Below, one piece after another: positions 17,543 through 26,315 of a stretch of 34,374 nucleotides of DNA. The stretch is from [Eubacterium] cellulosolvens LD2006. GTDB taxonomy: Bacteria; Bacillota; Clostridia; Lachnospirales; Lachnospiraceae. The DNA lies in assembly GCF_000621585.1 (NCBI RefSeq), contig NZ_JHXY01000028.1, positions 1 to 34,374 of the forward strand, written 5' to 3'. Each line of letters opens with the position of its first letter. Position 1 is the first letter of the stretch. A model generated the notes under the pieces. The model searched no databases and was not told the origin of the DNA. It saw only the letters and a list, made by a program, of their open reading frames with translations. A program made the translations under genes and the position numbers.

Positions 17543-18323
17543 AAAAAGGGAGCAACAAACAGATGATTATGGGATGATGAGTGTTGGCAAAGATTACCAT
17601 GATTACCAGTTGACCGCTAAAGACAGAATGATTTCCTGGACATTGGGCCTGATCGTGGGATTTGTTGTATCATGGGCATTTTTTTCCAACGTCTTTTTTT
17701 CCGTTTTGTGCGGCGTGCTATGCGATATATTTGCACCGAATATTTACAGAAAGTATAAGCACGCGAAAATGCTGAATACACTTCGTGATCAGTTCAAAGA
17801 TTTGCTGGATTCCCTTAGCGCATCCTATTCGGCAGGAAAGAATACAACCAATGCGTTTATTTCTTCAGAGAAAGATATGATTGCCATTCATGGAGAAGAA
17901 TCGGACATTGTTCGAGAGATCAGAATAATTAATGGCGGGCTGAAAAACAACGTTAATATAGAGACCCTTCTTAGCGGGTTTGCGAAAAGAAGCGGACTGG
18001 AAGATATTCAGAGTTTTGCAGACGTATTTGAGGTATGCAACCGTCAGGGGGGAAACCTGAAACGAGTGGTTACAGAAACCAGGGACATTATCAGTGACAA
18101 GATTGAGATCGAGATGGAAATCGATACGATACTGGCCGGAAATAAGAATGAGTTAAACATCATGGTTGTTATGCCTGTAGTTGTGGTATTGATGCTGAAC
18201 GGGCTTGGAAGTGGGACGGCGAATGCAAATACTTTAAGCAATATTATTTTGAAGATTTTCTGCATTGCACTCTTTATAGTCGCATACGTTATCGGGAAAA
18301 AGATTACCGATATAAAAATCTGA
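17535..18323 (+). CDS. tadB: Tad pilus inner-membrane platform protein TadB
   Basis: This 262-residue protein has two N-terminal membrane helices (about residues 33-68), a cytoplasmic helical T2SSF-type domain (LRDQFKDLLDSLSASYSAGKN, then EDIQSFADVFEVCNRQGGNL), and two C-terminal membrane helices. The QGGNL region is a hallmark of T2SSF/TadB domains. TadB and TadC form the membrane platform that TadA drives. It overlaps tadA by 8 bases and is followed by tadC after 10 bases. The start codon lies within the tadA end with GGAG just upstream. Confidence 0.9.
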   Translation: MFKKREQQTDDYGMMSVGKDYHDYQLTAKDRMISWTLGLIVGFVVSWAFFSNVFFSVLCGVLCDIFAPNIYRKYKHAKMLNTLRDQFKDLLDSLSASYSAGKNTTNAFISSEKDMIAIHGEESDIVREIRIINGGLKNNVNIETLLSGFAKRSGLEDIQSFADVFEVCNRQGGNLKRVVTETRDIISDKIEIEMEIDTILAGNKNELNIMVVMPVVVVLMLNGLGSGTANANTLSNIILKIFCIALFIVAYVIGKKITDIKI

Positions 18324-18333
18324 GGGTTTAGTT

Positions 18334-19203
18334 ATGGGGATCGAAACGGGACATTTTGTACTTTTGGTAATTGCGACATTGCTTGTAGTCTTATGGGTAT
18401 TCTGGGCAGTAAAAAACGAAGATACATATAAGGAGTTGACGGATTCTATTAATCCTGAAACGTACCGATATCCGGATATTTTTTGCGTTGGCTTTTCAAT
18501 TATGCAGATGCTTGGTATTGATTCAAAAAGCAAAAAAGCCAGAGCACGCATAAAAGAGATTGCCGAGGTTCAGGGAAAACAGTATGCAGAGTATCATTTT
18601 TATGTCATAAATGGAGCCAAGTGGTCGTACGGTTTTACGGTTTTCGTGATATTTGCGCTGTTTGCGGCGATGGCCAATTCTGTTTTGGCATTGTTCTTTG
18701 GTGCGCTGCTTGCGTGGCTTCTGATGTGGTACGTGGATGAACGTTTTAATGACAAGCTTGAGGAGAGACGTGAACAGATTATTTTCGATTTTCCACAGAT
18801 GCTTTCAAAAATGACGCTATTGGTAACATCGGGAATGATGGTAAGAGATGCGTGGAAAAAAATAGCTTCACACAGTGATCGGGCACTATATAAAGAAATG
18901 CAGCTGACCGTCATAGAAATGCAGAATGGTGTGACGGAAGTTGATGCATACAAGAATTTCGCGGATCGTTGCTCGATTAAGGAGATACGACGATTTTCGG
19001 CGACGATGGTGCAGTCTCTTCAAAAAGGTAATGGAGAGATTGCGCTGTTTCTCAGAAATATGGCTGATGAAATGTGGAACGAGAAGAAGCATCTCGTGAA
19101 GCGAAAAGGAGAGGCTGCCAATTCAAAATTGTTAGTCCCCACAGCCATGATTTTTATTGGAATACTACTAATGATCATGGTTCCGGCATTTTCAGGTTTA
19201 TAA
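18334..19203 (+). CDS. tadC: Tad pilus inner-membrane platform protein TadC
   Basis: This 289-residue protein is the second T2SSF-type platform subunit. It has an N-terminal membrane helix (about residues 5-25), a helical hairpin near residues 95-130, the T2SSF cytoplasmic domain (IIFDFPQMLSKMTLLVTSGMMVRDAW), and a C-terminal helix with the sequence IFIGILLMIMVPAFSGL. Length and layout are normal for TadC. GAGGG at about 18323-18327 serves as ribosome site. The gene lies in the conserved order tadZ-A-B-C, directly before the Flp pilin gene. Confidence 0.9.
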   Translation: MGIETGHFVLLVIATLLVVLWVFWAVKNEDTYKELTDSINPETYRYPDIFCVGFSIMQMLGIDSKSKKARARIKEIAEVQGKQYAEYHFYVINGAKWSYGFTVFVIFALFAAMANSVLALFFGALLAWLLMWYVDERFNDKLEERREQIIFDFPQMLSKMTLLVTSGMMVRDAWKKIASHSDRALYKEMQLTVIEMQNGVTEVDAYKNFADRCSIKEIRRFSATMVQSLQKGNGEIALFLRNMADEMWNEKKHLVKRKGEAANSKLLVPTAMIFIGILLMIMVPAFSGL

Positions 19204-19247
19204 GTCGGGTTTTCACATGAAATAATATGGAAAGGAGAAAAGACCAT

Positions 19248-19460
19248 ATGCGAGAGAAAGTGATGATGGCTTATTTGAAAGGTAAATCGGCGGTAGAAAA
19301 CGCATTTCACAGATTTACCTCTGAGGAAAAGGGAGCTTCCGATATGGTTGCGGTAATTGTACTTATTGTTATTGTTATTGCAGCCGCAGTGATTTTCCGG
19401 GAACAGCTAATCGGAGCGGTGGAAGCTGTGTTTAGTAAGTTGTCCGATTTTGTAAGTTAA
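19248..19460 (+). CDS. flp: Flp-like major pilin precursor
   Basis: ATG at 19248 is preferred, with AAAGGAG 10 bases upstream; an earlier ATG at 19227 precedes that ribosome site. The 70-residue precursor has a charged leader of about 29 residues ending EEKG, then a hydrophobic core of repeated Val/Ile/Ala, then a short tail with a helical amphipathic end. Prepilin peptidase should cleave after G29. Classical Flp pilins have glutamate five residues after the cut; here that position is valine (V34) and an aspartate sits at +3. Position directly after tadC and before a terminator supports the major-pilin role. Confidence 0.8.
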   Translation: MREKVMMAYLKGKSAVENAFHRFTSEEKGASDMVAVIVLIVIVIAAAVIFREQLIGAVEAVFSKLSDFVS

Positions 19461-19478
19461 TCGTTGACTTTTTTGTTC

Positions 19479-19529
19479 CACTATTGGTCTTGTGTTCTTA
19501 GAGATCACAAGACCAATAGTGCTTTTTGA
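19479..19529 (+). terminator. Strong intrinsic terminator after the pilin gene
   Basis: A perfect 16-base stem pairs CACTATTGGTCTTGTG (19479-19494) with its complement at 19506-19521 across an 11-base loop, followed by CTTTTT. It lies 18 bases after the pilin stop. Partial read-through would leave the pilin highly expressed relative to the downstream pseudopilin genes. Confidence 0.85.
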
Positions 19530-19544
19530 AGAGATGGGTTGTGT

Positions 19545-20246
19545 ATGGAAGAAAAGCTGAACAGTAGAGAAAATGGCGCAATTATGGTAGAAGCAACCAT
19601 ATATATACCTATTGTATTGTGCATGGTAGTCGCCTTGATATATCTGGCATTATTTAATATGCAGGAATACATGATCATGTATGAAGCAGAAAGAGTGGCT
19701 TCCGTTGTTGCAAGAGATGTTGCATACAATGGTTACGATCATTTTAAGATGGGAGAGGGAAATGAGATTGATTTTCAGGAGTTTCCATCCTCAGAAGCGA
19801 TCAAAGAATATTACGAATCCTATCATACAGGGGTTTCGTCTTTATACAGAGAAGTCGGTAATCTTTTCGCCGCGGTCGGTGTAGGGGGGACAGATGAATC
19901 CTCTTATGAGCACAGGTTTGCAAATGCAGCGGCGGAATATTCCTTAATTGCAGCGGGAACAATTAGCGCACCGGATGTAGAGGTTGATGATGGATTGCTG
20001 GGGACGAGCGTTACGGTTACTTTTACACATACGATTCCTGTCCCCGGTGTTCTGAAGTACCTTGGTTATAAAGGAACGACGAATCTCCGGGTGGCAGCGT
20101 ACAGTTATTCTGTCAATCCCGGCGAATTTGCGAGAAATGTTGATCTTGCATCAGATCTGGTTGATTACGTATTTAAGAAACTGAACATCTCCGGATTTCC
20201 GGATTTTAAATCGAAAGTCAGCAATGTTCTGGACAAAATATTATAG
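19545..20246 (+). CDS. TadE-like pseudopilin 1
   Basis: ATG at 19545 is preferred over TTG at 19539; GAGATGGG lies just upstream. The 233-residue protein has an N-terminal TadE segment: a short charged leader (SRENGAIMVEATIYIPIVLC) with glutamate five residues after the glycine, then a hydrophobic helix. That is the prepilin peptidase pattern of TadE pseudopilins, which are minor or priming subunits. The remainder is extracellular, with beta-rich sequence. It follows the terminator and begins the group of minor-pilin genes, 11 bases before the DUF5702 gene. Confidence 0.85.
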   Translation: MEEKLNSRENGAIMVEATIYIPIVLCMVVALIYLALFNMQEYMIMYEAERVASVVARDVAYNGYDHFKMGEGNEIDFQEFPSSEAIKEYYESYHTGVSSLYREVGNLFAAVGVGGTDESSYEHRFANAAAEYSLIAAGTISAPDVEVDDGLLGTSVTVTFTHTIPVPGVLKYLGYKGTTNLRVAAYSYSVNPGEFARNVDLASDLVDYVFKKLNISGFPDFKSKVSNVLDKIL

Positions 20247-20257
20247 GAGGCAAATGC

Positions 20258-22951
20258 ATGTATTGGAAGAAAGGCCAAAGAGGTGCTGTATCTGTATTCC
20301 TCACACTGGTATTGGTTCCGGTGCTGATCTTTGCATGCCTTACGACGGATGTTGCGAAAATATGTTCAGCAAAAGTTGTTATCTCGGACTCCGGTGAGCT
20401 TGCGATGAATGCTGCTTTGGCGCAATATGACGAGACCCTGTTCGATCAGTACGGACTTTTGGCCATGAGTAAAACACCGGAGTCAATGGAACGTGAGTTG
20501 GAATCCTTTTTTTGCGGTACATTAAGTAGTTCCGGCATTCCCGAAGCATCCGGCTATGAAGAAATTCTTGGGCTGGTTAATGAGAATTTTCACGCATTTC
20601 ATGTTAATCATACGGAGGTATATAGGACTGAGGTTGAAAAGCAGCAGATTTTAGAATATATGAAATACCGTGCACCGGTATGTCTGACAGAACTTGTTCT
20701 CAAGAAGCTTGGTTTCATTAAAGACAACAAAAAATTACTTGATGCCATGAACAAGGAGATGAATTTTGCGGAGTCAATGGAAGAGTGTCAGGACGCATTT
20801 GACGAAGCTCTGAAAGCATTAGACAAATTAAACAATACGATTGAAGCCTTTCCTTCGCAACAGGATCTTGAGGATGCTCTTGCCGGTACACAGAGGGATT
20901 TTACGACGACGGTTGCAAGATGTCTTTTGATGAGTGCGGCCATTCAGGATTATGAGGATAAACCCGAGCATCGGACACTGGAGCAGATGATGGAGAGCTA
21001 TATTGCAGAAGCGAATAAGGTTGATTTGAACGATCCTTATAGTGAATCCTCGTACGAAAACTATCTGGATGCGACATATTATGATAATGGAATTACAGAA
21101 GCGGAGAGAGTTAAGAGCCTGAAAGAGTCCGAATCAAAAGAGACGGACTCAAAAGAATCGGAATCAAAAGATGCTGAATCAGAAGAATCCGAAGCAAAGG
21201 GATCCAAATTAAAAGATGAGTACAATAAAGCCAAGAAACGTGTCTCCGGTTACCTGAATTCCCTGTCAGGCACAGCGAGTGGTCTGGTAGCTAACAGCTA
21301 TAACACATTAAACGGGCACTACAATTTCGCAAGTGCTGCAGCAAGTCAGGCAAAGACCGCAGGAGATAAATTGGAGACCGTTCGTAAAAAAATTGTGCAG
21401 GCCATCAAAGAATATGATCGATGGGATACCGCGACGCAGGCGCTTAGTGAAGAAATGCGCGGAGATATGGACGATGAGGTTGAAGAATATCGAAACTTTT
21501 TTAGCGATGATCTGGACAACCTTAAACTGCTTCAGACCTATGTGAAGGATGATAAGGACTACTTTGAGGAGATAAAAAAGATTCTTACAGAGGAGAAGGA
21601 ATATTCGACGCCAATTGCAACAACCGCTACATCAAGTCAGATAAGCACTTATAAATCTAAGGCATCAAAGGCAGTCTCCGGGAAGGTAAAAGAATACGCA
21701 ACAATCGAGCAAATCCGGTCGGAATCATTTGTTACTCATTACCATCACGCAGATACGACGACACAAAATATGATGTATAGGATAGATTCTGATCCATTTT
21801 ACCTGAGACTTCAGGATTATTGTAAAAAAAAGGAGACAGAACCTTCTAAAAAATCAAAGGAAGAGTCAGATAAGGCAAACCGTAATTTCGAAAAAGGGGC
21901 GGAAGGTGCAAAAGATGCGAAAGATGATACCGGGTATCCATCTTACGACTGGAAAAGTGCATCTCAGATGCTTCCGTCAGAGAAATTGAAATCAAATAGT
22001 AGTACACAAGCCAGTTCGACATTAACGAACTTAGGTTCCGGCAATGATGTGGCAAATAAAGAGTCCAGAAAAGACATCATTTCAAAAATGAAAGACTCTA
22101 TAAATGAAGCACAGAATTTTCTGGATGGTTTGGATCGTATTATAGAGAATAATCTTGAAAACCTATACATCGCAGAATATGCAATGCAAATGTTTTCGTA
22201 CTATACCTGTGATAAAAAAATGCAAACGGATAAGATGGTACAGACCCTGTCTGAGGACGAGAATTGCAGTATCAGCGGATATAAATTATCGAAGAATACA
22301 GCGTACAAAGCTGAAGTTGAATATATATTGTGGGGAAACAGTTCTTCCAAAAAAAATGTTCAATCAACAGTAATGTTGCTTTTTGGCGTGAGGTTATTGA
22401 TCAATTCCATTTTTGCATTTACAGATCGGGATATAAATATATCAACCACGATAGCGGCATCTGCTATGTCCGGGGGAGTACCCTTTCTGGAAGCGATTAT
22501 AAAGGTAGCACTGAAATTCGCTCTGGCAGCCGGAGAAACCGCAATAGATATTCAGAGATTAAAAGAGGGAGCCGGTGTAGTCATTTTCAAGGATAAAACC
22601 ACATTCCAAATGCAACCGGCAGGTGTATTGGAGAATGCAGATGTCAGAGGGAGTAAAAAAAACAATCTCACTCTTGATTATGGAGAATATCTTAGGATTT
22701 TTTTGAATGTCCAAATGCTTGCAGGAAAAGAGAATACTGTTTTGGCAAGAATTGGCGATTGTATTCAGGTGAATACCGGAACAGACATAACAGAAGCTTA
22801 TACGATGGTCGAAATAGAAGCTGATGTCAATGTAAAAACGACGTTCATGAAAAAAATAGCAGGTTGGTCTTCGAAAGAGAGGGAGAAAGAATCAAACTGG
22901 AAATACGGAGATTCGTATACGGTCAAATATAAGAGTATTCTTGGATATTAA
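20258..22951 (+). CDS. Large TadG-like surface protein, DUF5702 family
   Basis: This 897-residue protein starts GQRGAVSVFLTLVLVPVLIFACL, the glycine-plus-hydrophobic N-terminus of DUF5702/TadG-like proteins that replace TadG in many Firmicutes Tad loci. The rest is a long, mostly helical extracellular region. A low-complexity stretch rich in Lys, Glu and Ser lies near residues 287-312 (units like KESESK), and another charged stretch near residues 525-560. One further hydrophobic region occurs near residues 700-770. AGGAGG lies 7 bases before the ATG. The gene is cotranscribed with TadE 1. The size suggests a tip or stalk-associated component, by inference. Confidence 0.8.
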   Translation: MYWKKGQRGAVSVFLTLVLVPVLIFACLTTDVAKICSAKVVISDSGELAMNAALAQYDETLFDQYGLLAMSKTPESMERELESFFCGTLSSSGIPEASGYEEILGLVNENFHAFHVNHTEVYRTEVEKQQILEYMKYRAPVCLTELVLKKLGFIKDNKKLLDAMNKEMNFAESMEECQDAFDEALKALDKLNNTIEAFPSQQDLEDALAGTQRDFTTTVARCLLMSAAIQDYEDKPEHRTLEQMMESYIAEANKVDLNDPYSESSYENYLDATYYDNGITEAERVKSLKESESKETDSKESESKDAESEESEAKGSKLKDEYNKAKKRVSGYLNSLSGTASGLVANSYNTLNGHYNFASAAASQAKTAGDKLETVRKKIVQAIKEYDRWDTATQALSEEMRGDMDDEVEEYRNFFSDDLDNLKLLQTYVKDDKDYFEEIKKILTEEKEYSTPIATTATSSQISTYKSKASKAVSGKVKEYATIEQIRSESFVTHYHHADTTTQNMMYRIDSDPFYLRLQDYCKKKETEPSKKSKEESDKANRNFEKGAEGAKDAKDDTGYPSYDWKSASQMLPSEKLKSNSSTQASSTLTNLGSGNDVANKESRKDIISKMKDSINEAQNFLDGLDRIIENNLENLYIAEYAMQMFSYYTCDKKMQTDKMVQTLSEDENCSISGYKLSKNTAYKAEVEYILWGNSSSKKNVQSTVMLLFGVRLLINSIFAFTDRDINISTTIAASAMSGGVPFLEAIIKVALKFALAAGETAIDIQRLKEGAGVVIFKDKTTFQMQPAGVLENADVRGSKKNNLTLDYGEYLRIFLNVQMLAGKENTVLARIGDCIQVNTGTDITEAYTMVEIEADVNVKTTFMKKIAGWSSKEREKESNWKYGDSYTVKYKSILGY

Positions 22952-22969
22952 AGATAGGAAATGTGAAAG

Positions 22970-23674
22970 ATGAAAAAAAGATGGAGATTAGTTTTTCTGG
23001 TTCTGGCACTTGGCATGTCAGGATGCGCAAATAAAAATAAGGAAAGTGATGTCCGGGCAGAGTCTGTTGTTGAAGCTGCACAGGTCTGCACATCACAGGA
23101 TGTTTCAGCGAAAGAAACAAAAAAAACAGAGGAAGAAGATGGCAATACATCGAAGAGCAAGGATCATACAACTGATGAGTTTGACGAAAATAGTGTCATT
23201 GAAGTTGCAATGGGACCGTCTGCCGGAGCAGCATCATCTGCTTTGTGTAAGGTGAAAATACCTGCATCGTATTATATCGCCGGCGAGGAAACTGATTCGG
23301 CAGGAAATACAAAAGCGATCGGTGCTGCAGTAGTGCCACAGGTTGGAACGCTGGATTTAGGGGACAGATTCTTTACGAAAGCATGTGTAAGGTCAGAAGG
23401 AACCGTGAACGGAACATATGATTTCGAAATCTATCCAACGTCAGAGTACACGGTAGAAGACGTGGAAACCAGTATGCCGAATGGTATCGAAATAGAGCAT
23501 GATTCATTTCACCCGGCTTATATCACAGATGCCGGCAGATATGAAGCGTTATTCGTATATGCATTGGATGAGAACTGGGTATTGGCAATAGGATACGATG
23601 GGGATTTAACAGAACAGATGTCACTGAATGATCTTGGAAAAAAGTTTTATGAAATGATTGTATCGTTAAAATAA
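22970..23674 (+). CDS. Lipoprotein within the Tad locus, function unknown
   Basis: This 234-residue protein has a lipoprotein signal peptide with lipobox MSGC at residues 16-19, so it should be attached to the outer face of the membrane after cleavage before C19. A charged Lys/Glu/Thr linker (about residues 20-65) is followed by a compact domain of about 165 residues that I do not recognise. It lies between the DUF5702 gene and the second TadE gene, with spacing under 20 bases on both sides, so a role in pilus assembly or anchoring is likely. It lacks the TPR pattern of TadD. Confidence 0.75.
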   Translation: MKKRWRLVFLVLALGMSGCANKNKESDVRAESVVEAAQVCTSQDVSAKETKKTEEEDGNTSKSKDHTTDEFDENSVIEVAMGPSAGAASSALCKVKIPASYYIAGEETDSAGNTKAIGAAVVPQVGTLDLGDRFFTKACVRSEGTVNGTYDFEIYPTSEYTVEDVETSMPNGIEIEHDSFHPAYITDAGRYEALFVYALDENWVLAIGYDGDLTEQMSLNDLGKKFYEMIVSLK

Positions 23675-23693
23675 TAGGAAGGATAAGCGTTTG

Positions 23694-24392
23694 ATGCGAA
23701 AAAGCAGAGAAAAAAACCGGGGCTCATTAACGGTCGAAACACTACTGTTTTTAATTCCATTCATGCTGGCGTTTTGTACCATCATAAACGCAGCAAGATT
23801 CATTGAAGCAGAAATGATTATTCATCATGCAATCACACAGTCTGCAAAAGAAATATCGGCGTATAGTTATGTTCTCACAAAAACGAAAATTACCGATAGA
23901 ATGCAAAAGACGAATAAGAAAAGCAAAGAATTCCAGGGGAAAGTGAACGAGACGGTAGGTTCTGTAGAACAATTTGTAGATTCGTTTGGAAGTGGTGATG
24001 CTTCTTCGGTTCGAACAAGCGGTCAGACGGCATGGAATAATGTTAAAACGATAGCAAACGATCCTTCATCCGTTGCATCGGGAGTGCTCTCATGGGTCAA
24101 AAATGGAGTGGAACAGACGGCATTTACAGGGATGGCCGGCAGTCTGGCGAAGGGGTCTATTCAGAAACAGTTGACTATCATGAGTGGGGATGCAGATCAG
24201 TATCTGGAGAGGCTTGGTGTTGTCGGTGGCATGGATGGTTTGGATTTCAGCCAGTCAAAATGGAACAGTAACACCTCGGGAAAAGGGAATGTAGATATTG
24301 TTGTTACGTTTACTATGAAGAATACACTCTTTCCAATGTTTGATATTGGCGAGCATGAATACATCATGCGTGCAAGCACGCTTTCCTGGTAA
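23694..24392 (+). CDS. TadE-like pseudopilin 2
   Basis: ATG at 23694 is preferred over the adjacent TTG at 23691; AGGAAGGA lies upstream. The 232-residue protein has the TadE N-terminus (KNRGSLTVETLLFLIPFMLA) with the glycine followed by glutamate at the +5 position, then a hydrophobic helix. The extracellular part has a Ser/Gly/Lys-rich middle and ends in beta-rich sequence. It is distinct from TadE 1 in the middle region, and both keep the E5 that the Flp-like pilin lacks. It sits immediately before the prepilin peptidase gene. Confidence 0.82.
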   Translation: MRKSREKNRGSLTVETLLFLIPFMLAFCTIINAARFIEAEMIIHHAITQSAKEISAYSYVLTKTKITDRMQKTNKKSKEFQGKVNETVGSVEQFVDSFGSGDASSVRTSGQTAWNNVKTIANDPSSVASGVLSWVKNGVEQTAFTGMAGSLAKGSIQKQLTIMSGDADQYLERLGVVGGMDGLDFSQSKWNSNTSGKGNVDIVVTFTMKNTLFPMFDIGEHEYIMRASTLSW

Positions 24393-24411
24393 TAATGGAG
24401 GGAGGAATTAC

Positions 24412-24981
24412 ATGACAGACAGAATAAAAGCCCAGATTGCGAATAAGGCAATGAAAAAGTATATACTTTTAAATCTAGTGGTTTTGGCAGGGCTCCTCGT
24501 TGCTTTTTTGGCATTTGGATATGGGTTTTTGAAGAGTATTCGATATGTAGTCCTTGTCGAGGCGTTGTTTGTTATTGCATGGAAAGACCATTATGAGAAG
24601 CTTATTCCAAATAAATATCTGCTTATAATGACAGGAATCAGAACTTTTTTGCTGATTGGTGAATGGTTTGTTTATCCGATATACGGCATGAGCATACTTC
24701 TGAGTTCACTGATGGGTGTGGCAATAGGAGCAGGTGTGTTTGGACTGTGTTATCTGATCTCTCGCGGAGGTATGGGAGCTGGGGATGTAAAACTGATGGC
24801 AACATTGGGGTATTATATGGGAGGCGCAGATATCATGTTTGTTATGATTTTAGCTGCTGTTTTTTCGGCTGTTTACAGTATTGTAAATCTGGCAAGAAAA
24901 AAAACAAATTTGAAGGCAGAAATACCCTTCGCTCCATTTGTATTAGCCGGTACTTCAGTGGCGATGATGTTAGGGGTGTAA
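24412..24981 (+). CDS. tadV: Prepilin peptidase, TadV/CpaA type (A24 family)
   Basis: ATG at 24412 follows a very strong GGAGGGAGG site; an earlier in-frame ATG within the TadE 2 gene is not needed. The 189-residue integral membrane protein carries the two catalytic aspartates of type IV prepilin peptidases: D59 in the KDHYEKLIPN loop and D125 in GGMGAGDVKLM. No N-terminal methylase cysteine domain is present, as usual for the short TadV/CpaA subgroup. It should process the Flp-like pilin and the two TadE-like proteins encoded nearby. Its stop is one base before the next start. Confidence 0.92.
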   Translation: MTDRIKAQIANKAMKKYILLNLVVLAGLLVAFLAFGYGFLKSIRYVVLVEALFVIAWKDHYEKLIPNKYLLIMTGIRTFLLIGEWFVYPIYGMSILLSSLMGVAIGAGVFGLCYLISRGGMGAGDVKLMATLGYYMGGADIMFVMILAAVFSAVYSIVNLARKKTNLKAEIPFAPFVLAGTSVAMMLGV

Positions 24982-24982
24982 T

Positions 24983-26296
24983 ATGAAGAAAAAAATAATA
25001 CTCTTATTTATAGTCCTGCTCGGGCTTAGTTGGGTTGCGTCATTTTCAAACATGATGGATAATCCCAAAGAGATACAGACACATATTCAAAATGCCAAAG
25101 AATTGGAAGGAAAAGAAATCTATATAGATGCTATTGCTGAATATCAGGCGGCTCTGAAATCCGATCCTGAAAATGTTGATATTCTGTTGAAGCTTGCTAA
25201 GGATTACCTTTTGATTGATGATACGAAAAATTATGTATCGACATTAGAGCAGGCAATTGAGTTGGAAAAAGAAGGATCAGAAACTGCCTTAGATACTTTG
25301 ATGAAATACTATTTAAAAAATGAATCTGAGGATAAAGCGGCAAAGTATCTTCGGGACTATTTAATGAAATCTCCGGATGTTGCGTATGCGCAGAAGTGGT
25401 ATCTGAAAACGAAGGGGAGCTATAGAGAGTTATATTGCCGATATGATGAGATGTCAGGTATGTATAACGATTCCATGGTGGTGAAATCCCGAGGATCTTA
25501 TTCCATAATTGATGCTTCCGGCAACAGACTCCTGGATGTTTCATATAATGAATTAACTCCTTTTATGCCGGATGGGTTTGCCAGAACCGTTAATGATAAA
25601 GGAAAAAGTATTTATATTGATAAAGATGGTCTTACAAGAGTCGTACCAGAGGCAAAGTATAAAAAACTCGGTGTTCTCATTGATTCCAGAATTTCTGCCG
25701 CAAAGGGAAAGAAATACGGATATTTGGATGAGAAAGGAGAACCTGTTACAGACTTTGTCTGGGATGATATAACAGCATTTCATAGTGTAGGTATGGCCAA
25801 ACAGAATGGAAAGTGGGCCATCGTAAATTCTAAAGGCAAAGAAAAAACGAAATATATTTACGAAGATGTTATCGTTGACGCCTATGATATTGCATGCTAC
25901 CAAAAGCGCATATTTGTGAAAATAAATGGAAAGTACAGGCTTATTAATCAAAAAGGGAAAACAGTAGCGAATGAGACTTTTGACAATGCAAAAGCATTCA
26001 CGGATAGTGGTTATGCAGCTGTTTGCAAAAATGGTAAGTGGGGGTTTATTGATACCGAAGGCAAACTTGTCATTGATTACAGATATGATCAGGCACAGTC
26101 TTTTGCAAATGGTTATGCAGCCGTTCGTGTGGGAAAATACTGGGGATATGTCGATCAGGAAGGTAATTTGATAATAAAGCCAAAGTTTCTTGAGGCAACA
26201 TCCTTTTCATCAGAAGGAAGCGTGGCTGTGAAAATAGAGGATGAAGACGAAAAGGATGGGGCTTGGCGTCTGATTAAGTTGGATATCGCGTCGTAA
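24983..26296 (+). CDS. Membrane-anchored TPR and WG-repeat protein
   Basis: This 437-residue protein has an N-terminal membrane anchor or signal segment (MKKKIILLFIVLLGLSWVAS). TPR-like helices follow at about residues 35-130 (YIDAIAEYQAALKSDPENVD is a clear TPR). The remainder contains repeated WG/KWG beta units such as KYGYLDEKG, KWAIVNSKGK, KWGFIDTEGK and YWGYVDQEGN, roughly every 45 residues. WG repeats are probably binding modules of unknown ligand. It lies one base after the prepilin peptidase gene, so the TPR part may fill the place of TadD in this system. That assignment is inference. Confidence 0.85.
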   Translation: MKKKIILLFIVLLGLSWVASFSNMMDNPKEIQTHIQNAKELEGKEIYIDAIAEYQAALKSDPENVDILLKLAKDYLLIDDTKNYVSTLEQAIELEKEGSETALDTLMKYYLKNESEDKAAKYLRDYLMKSPDVAYAQKWYLKTKGSYRELYCRYDEMSGMYNDSMVVKSRGSYSIIDASGNRLLDVSYNELTPFMPDGFARTVNDKGKSIYIDKDGLTRVVPEAKYKKLGVLIDSRISAAKGKKYGYLDEKGEPVTDFVWDDITAFHSVGMAKQNGKWAIVNSKGKEKTKYIYEDVIVDAYDIACYQKRIFVKINGKYRLINQKGKTVANETFDNAKAFTDSGYAAVCKNGKWGFIDTEGKLVIDYRYDQAQSFANGYAAVRVGKYWGYVDQEGNLIIKPKFLEATSFSSEGSVAVKIEDEDEKDGAWRLIKLDIAS

Positions 26297-26315
26297 CAGA
26301 ACCGGGGGTATGGAC

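Noticed and set aside
14403-24981. Type II secretion system or type IVa pilus
   Set aside because: TadZ, CpaF-type ATPase, short TadB/TadC platform proteins, a Flp-size pilin and TadE proteins identify Tad; no secretin or GspD/PilQ-like gene is present.
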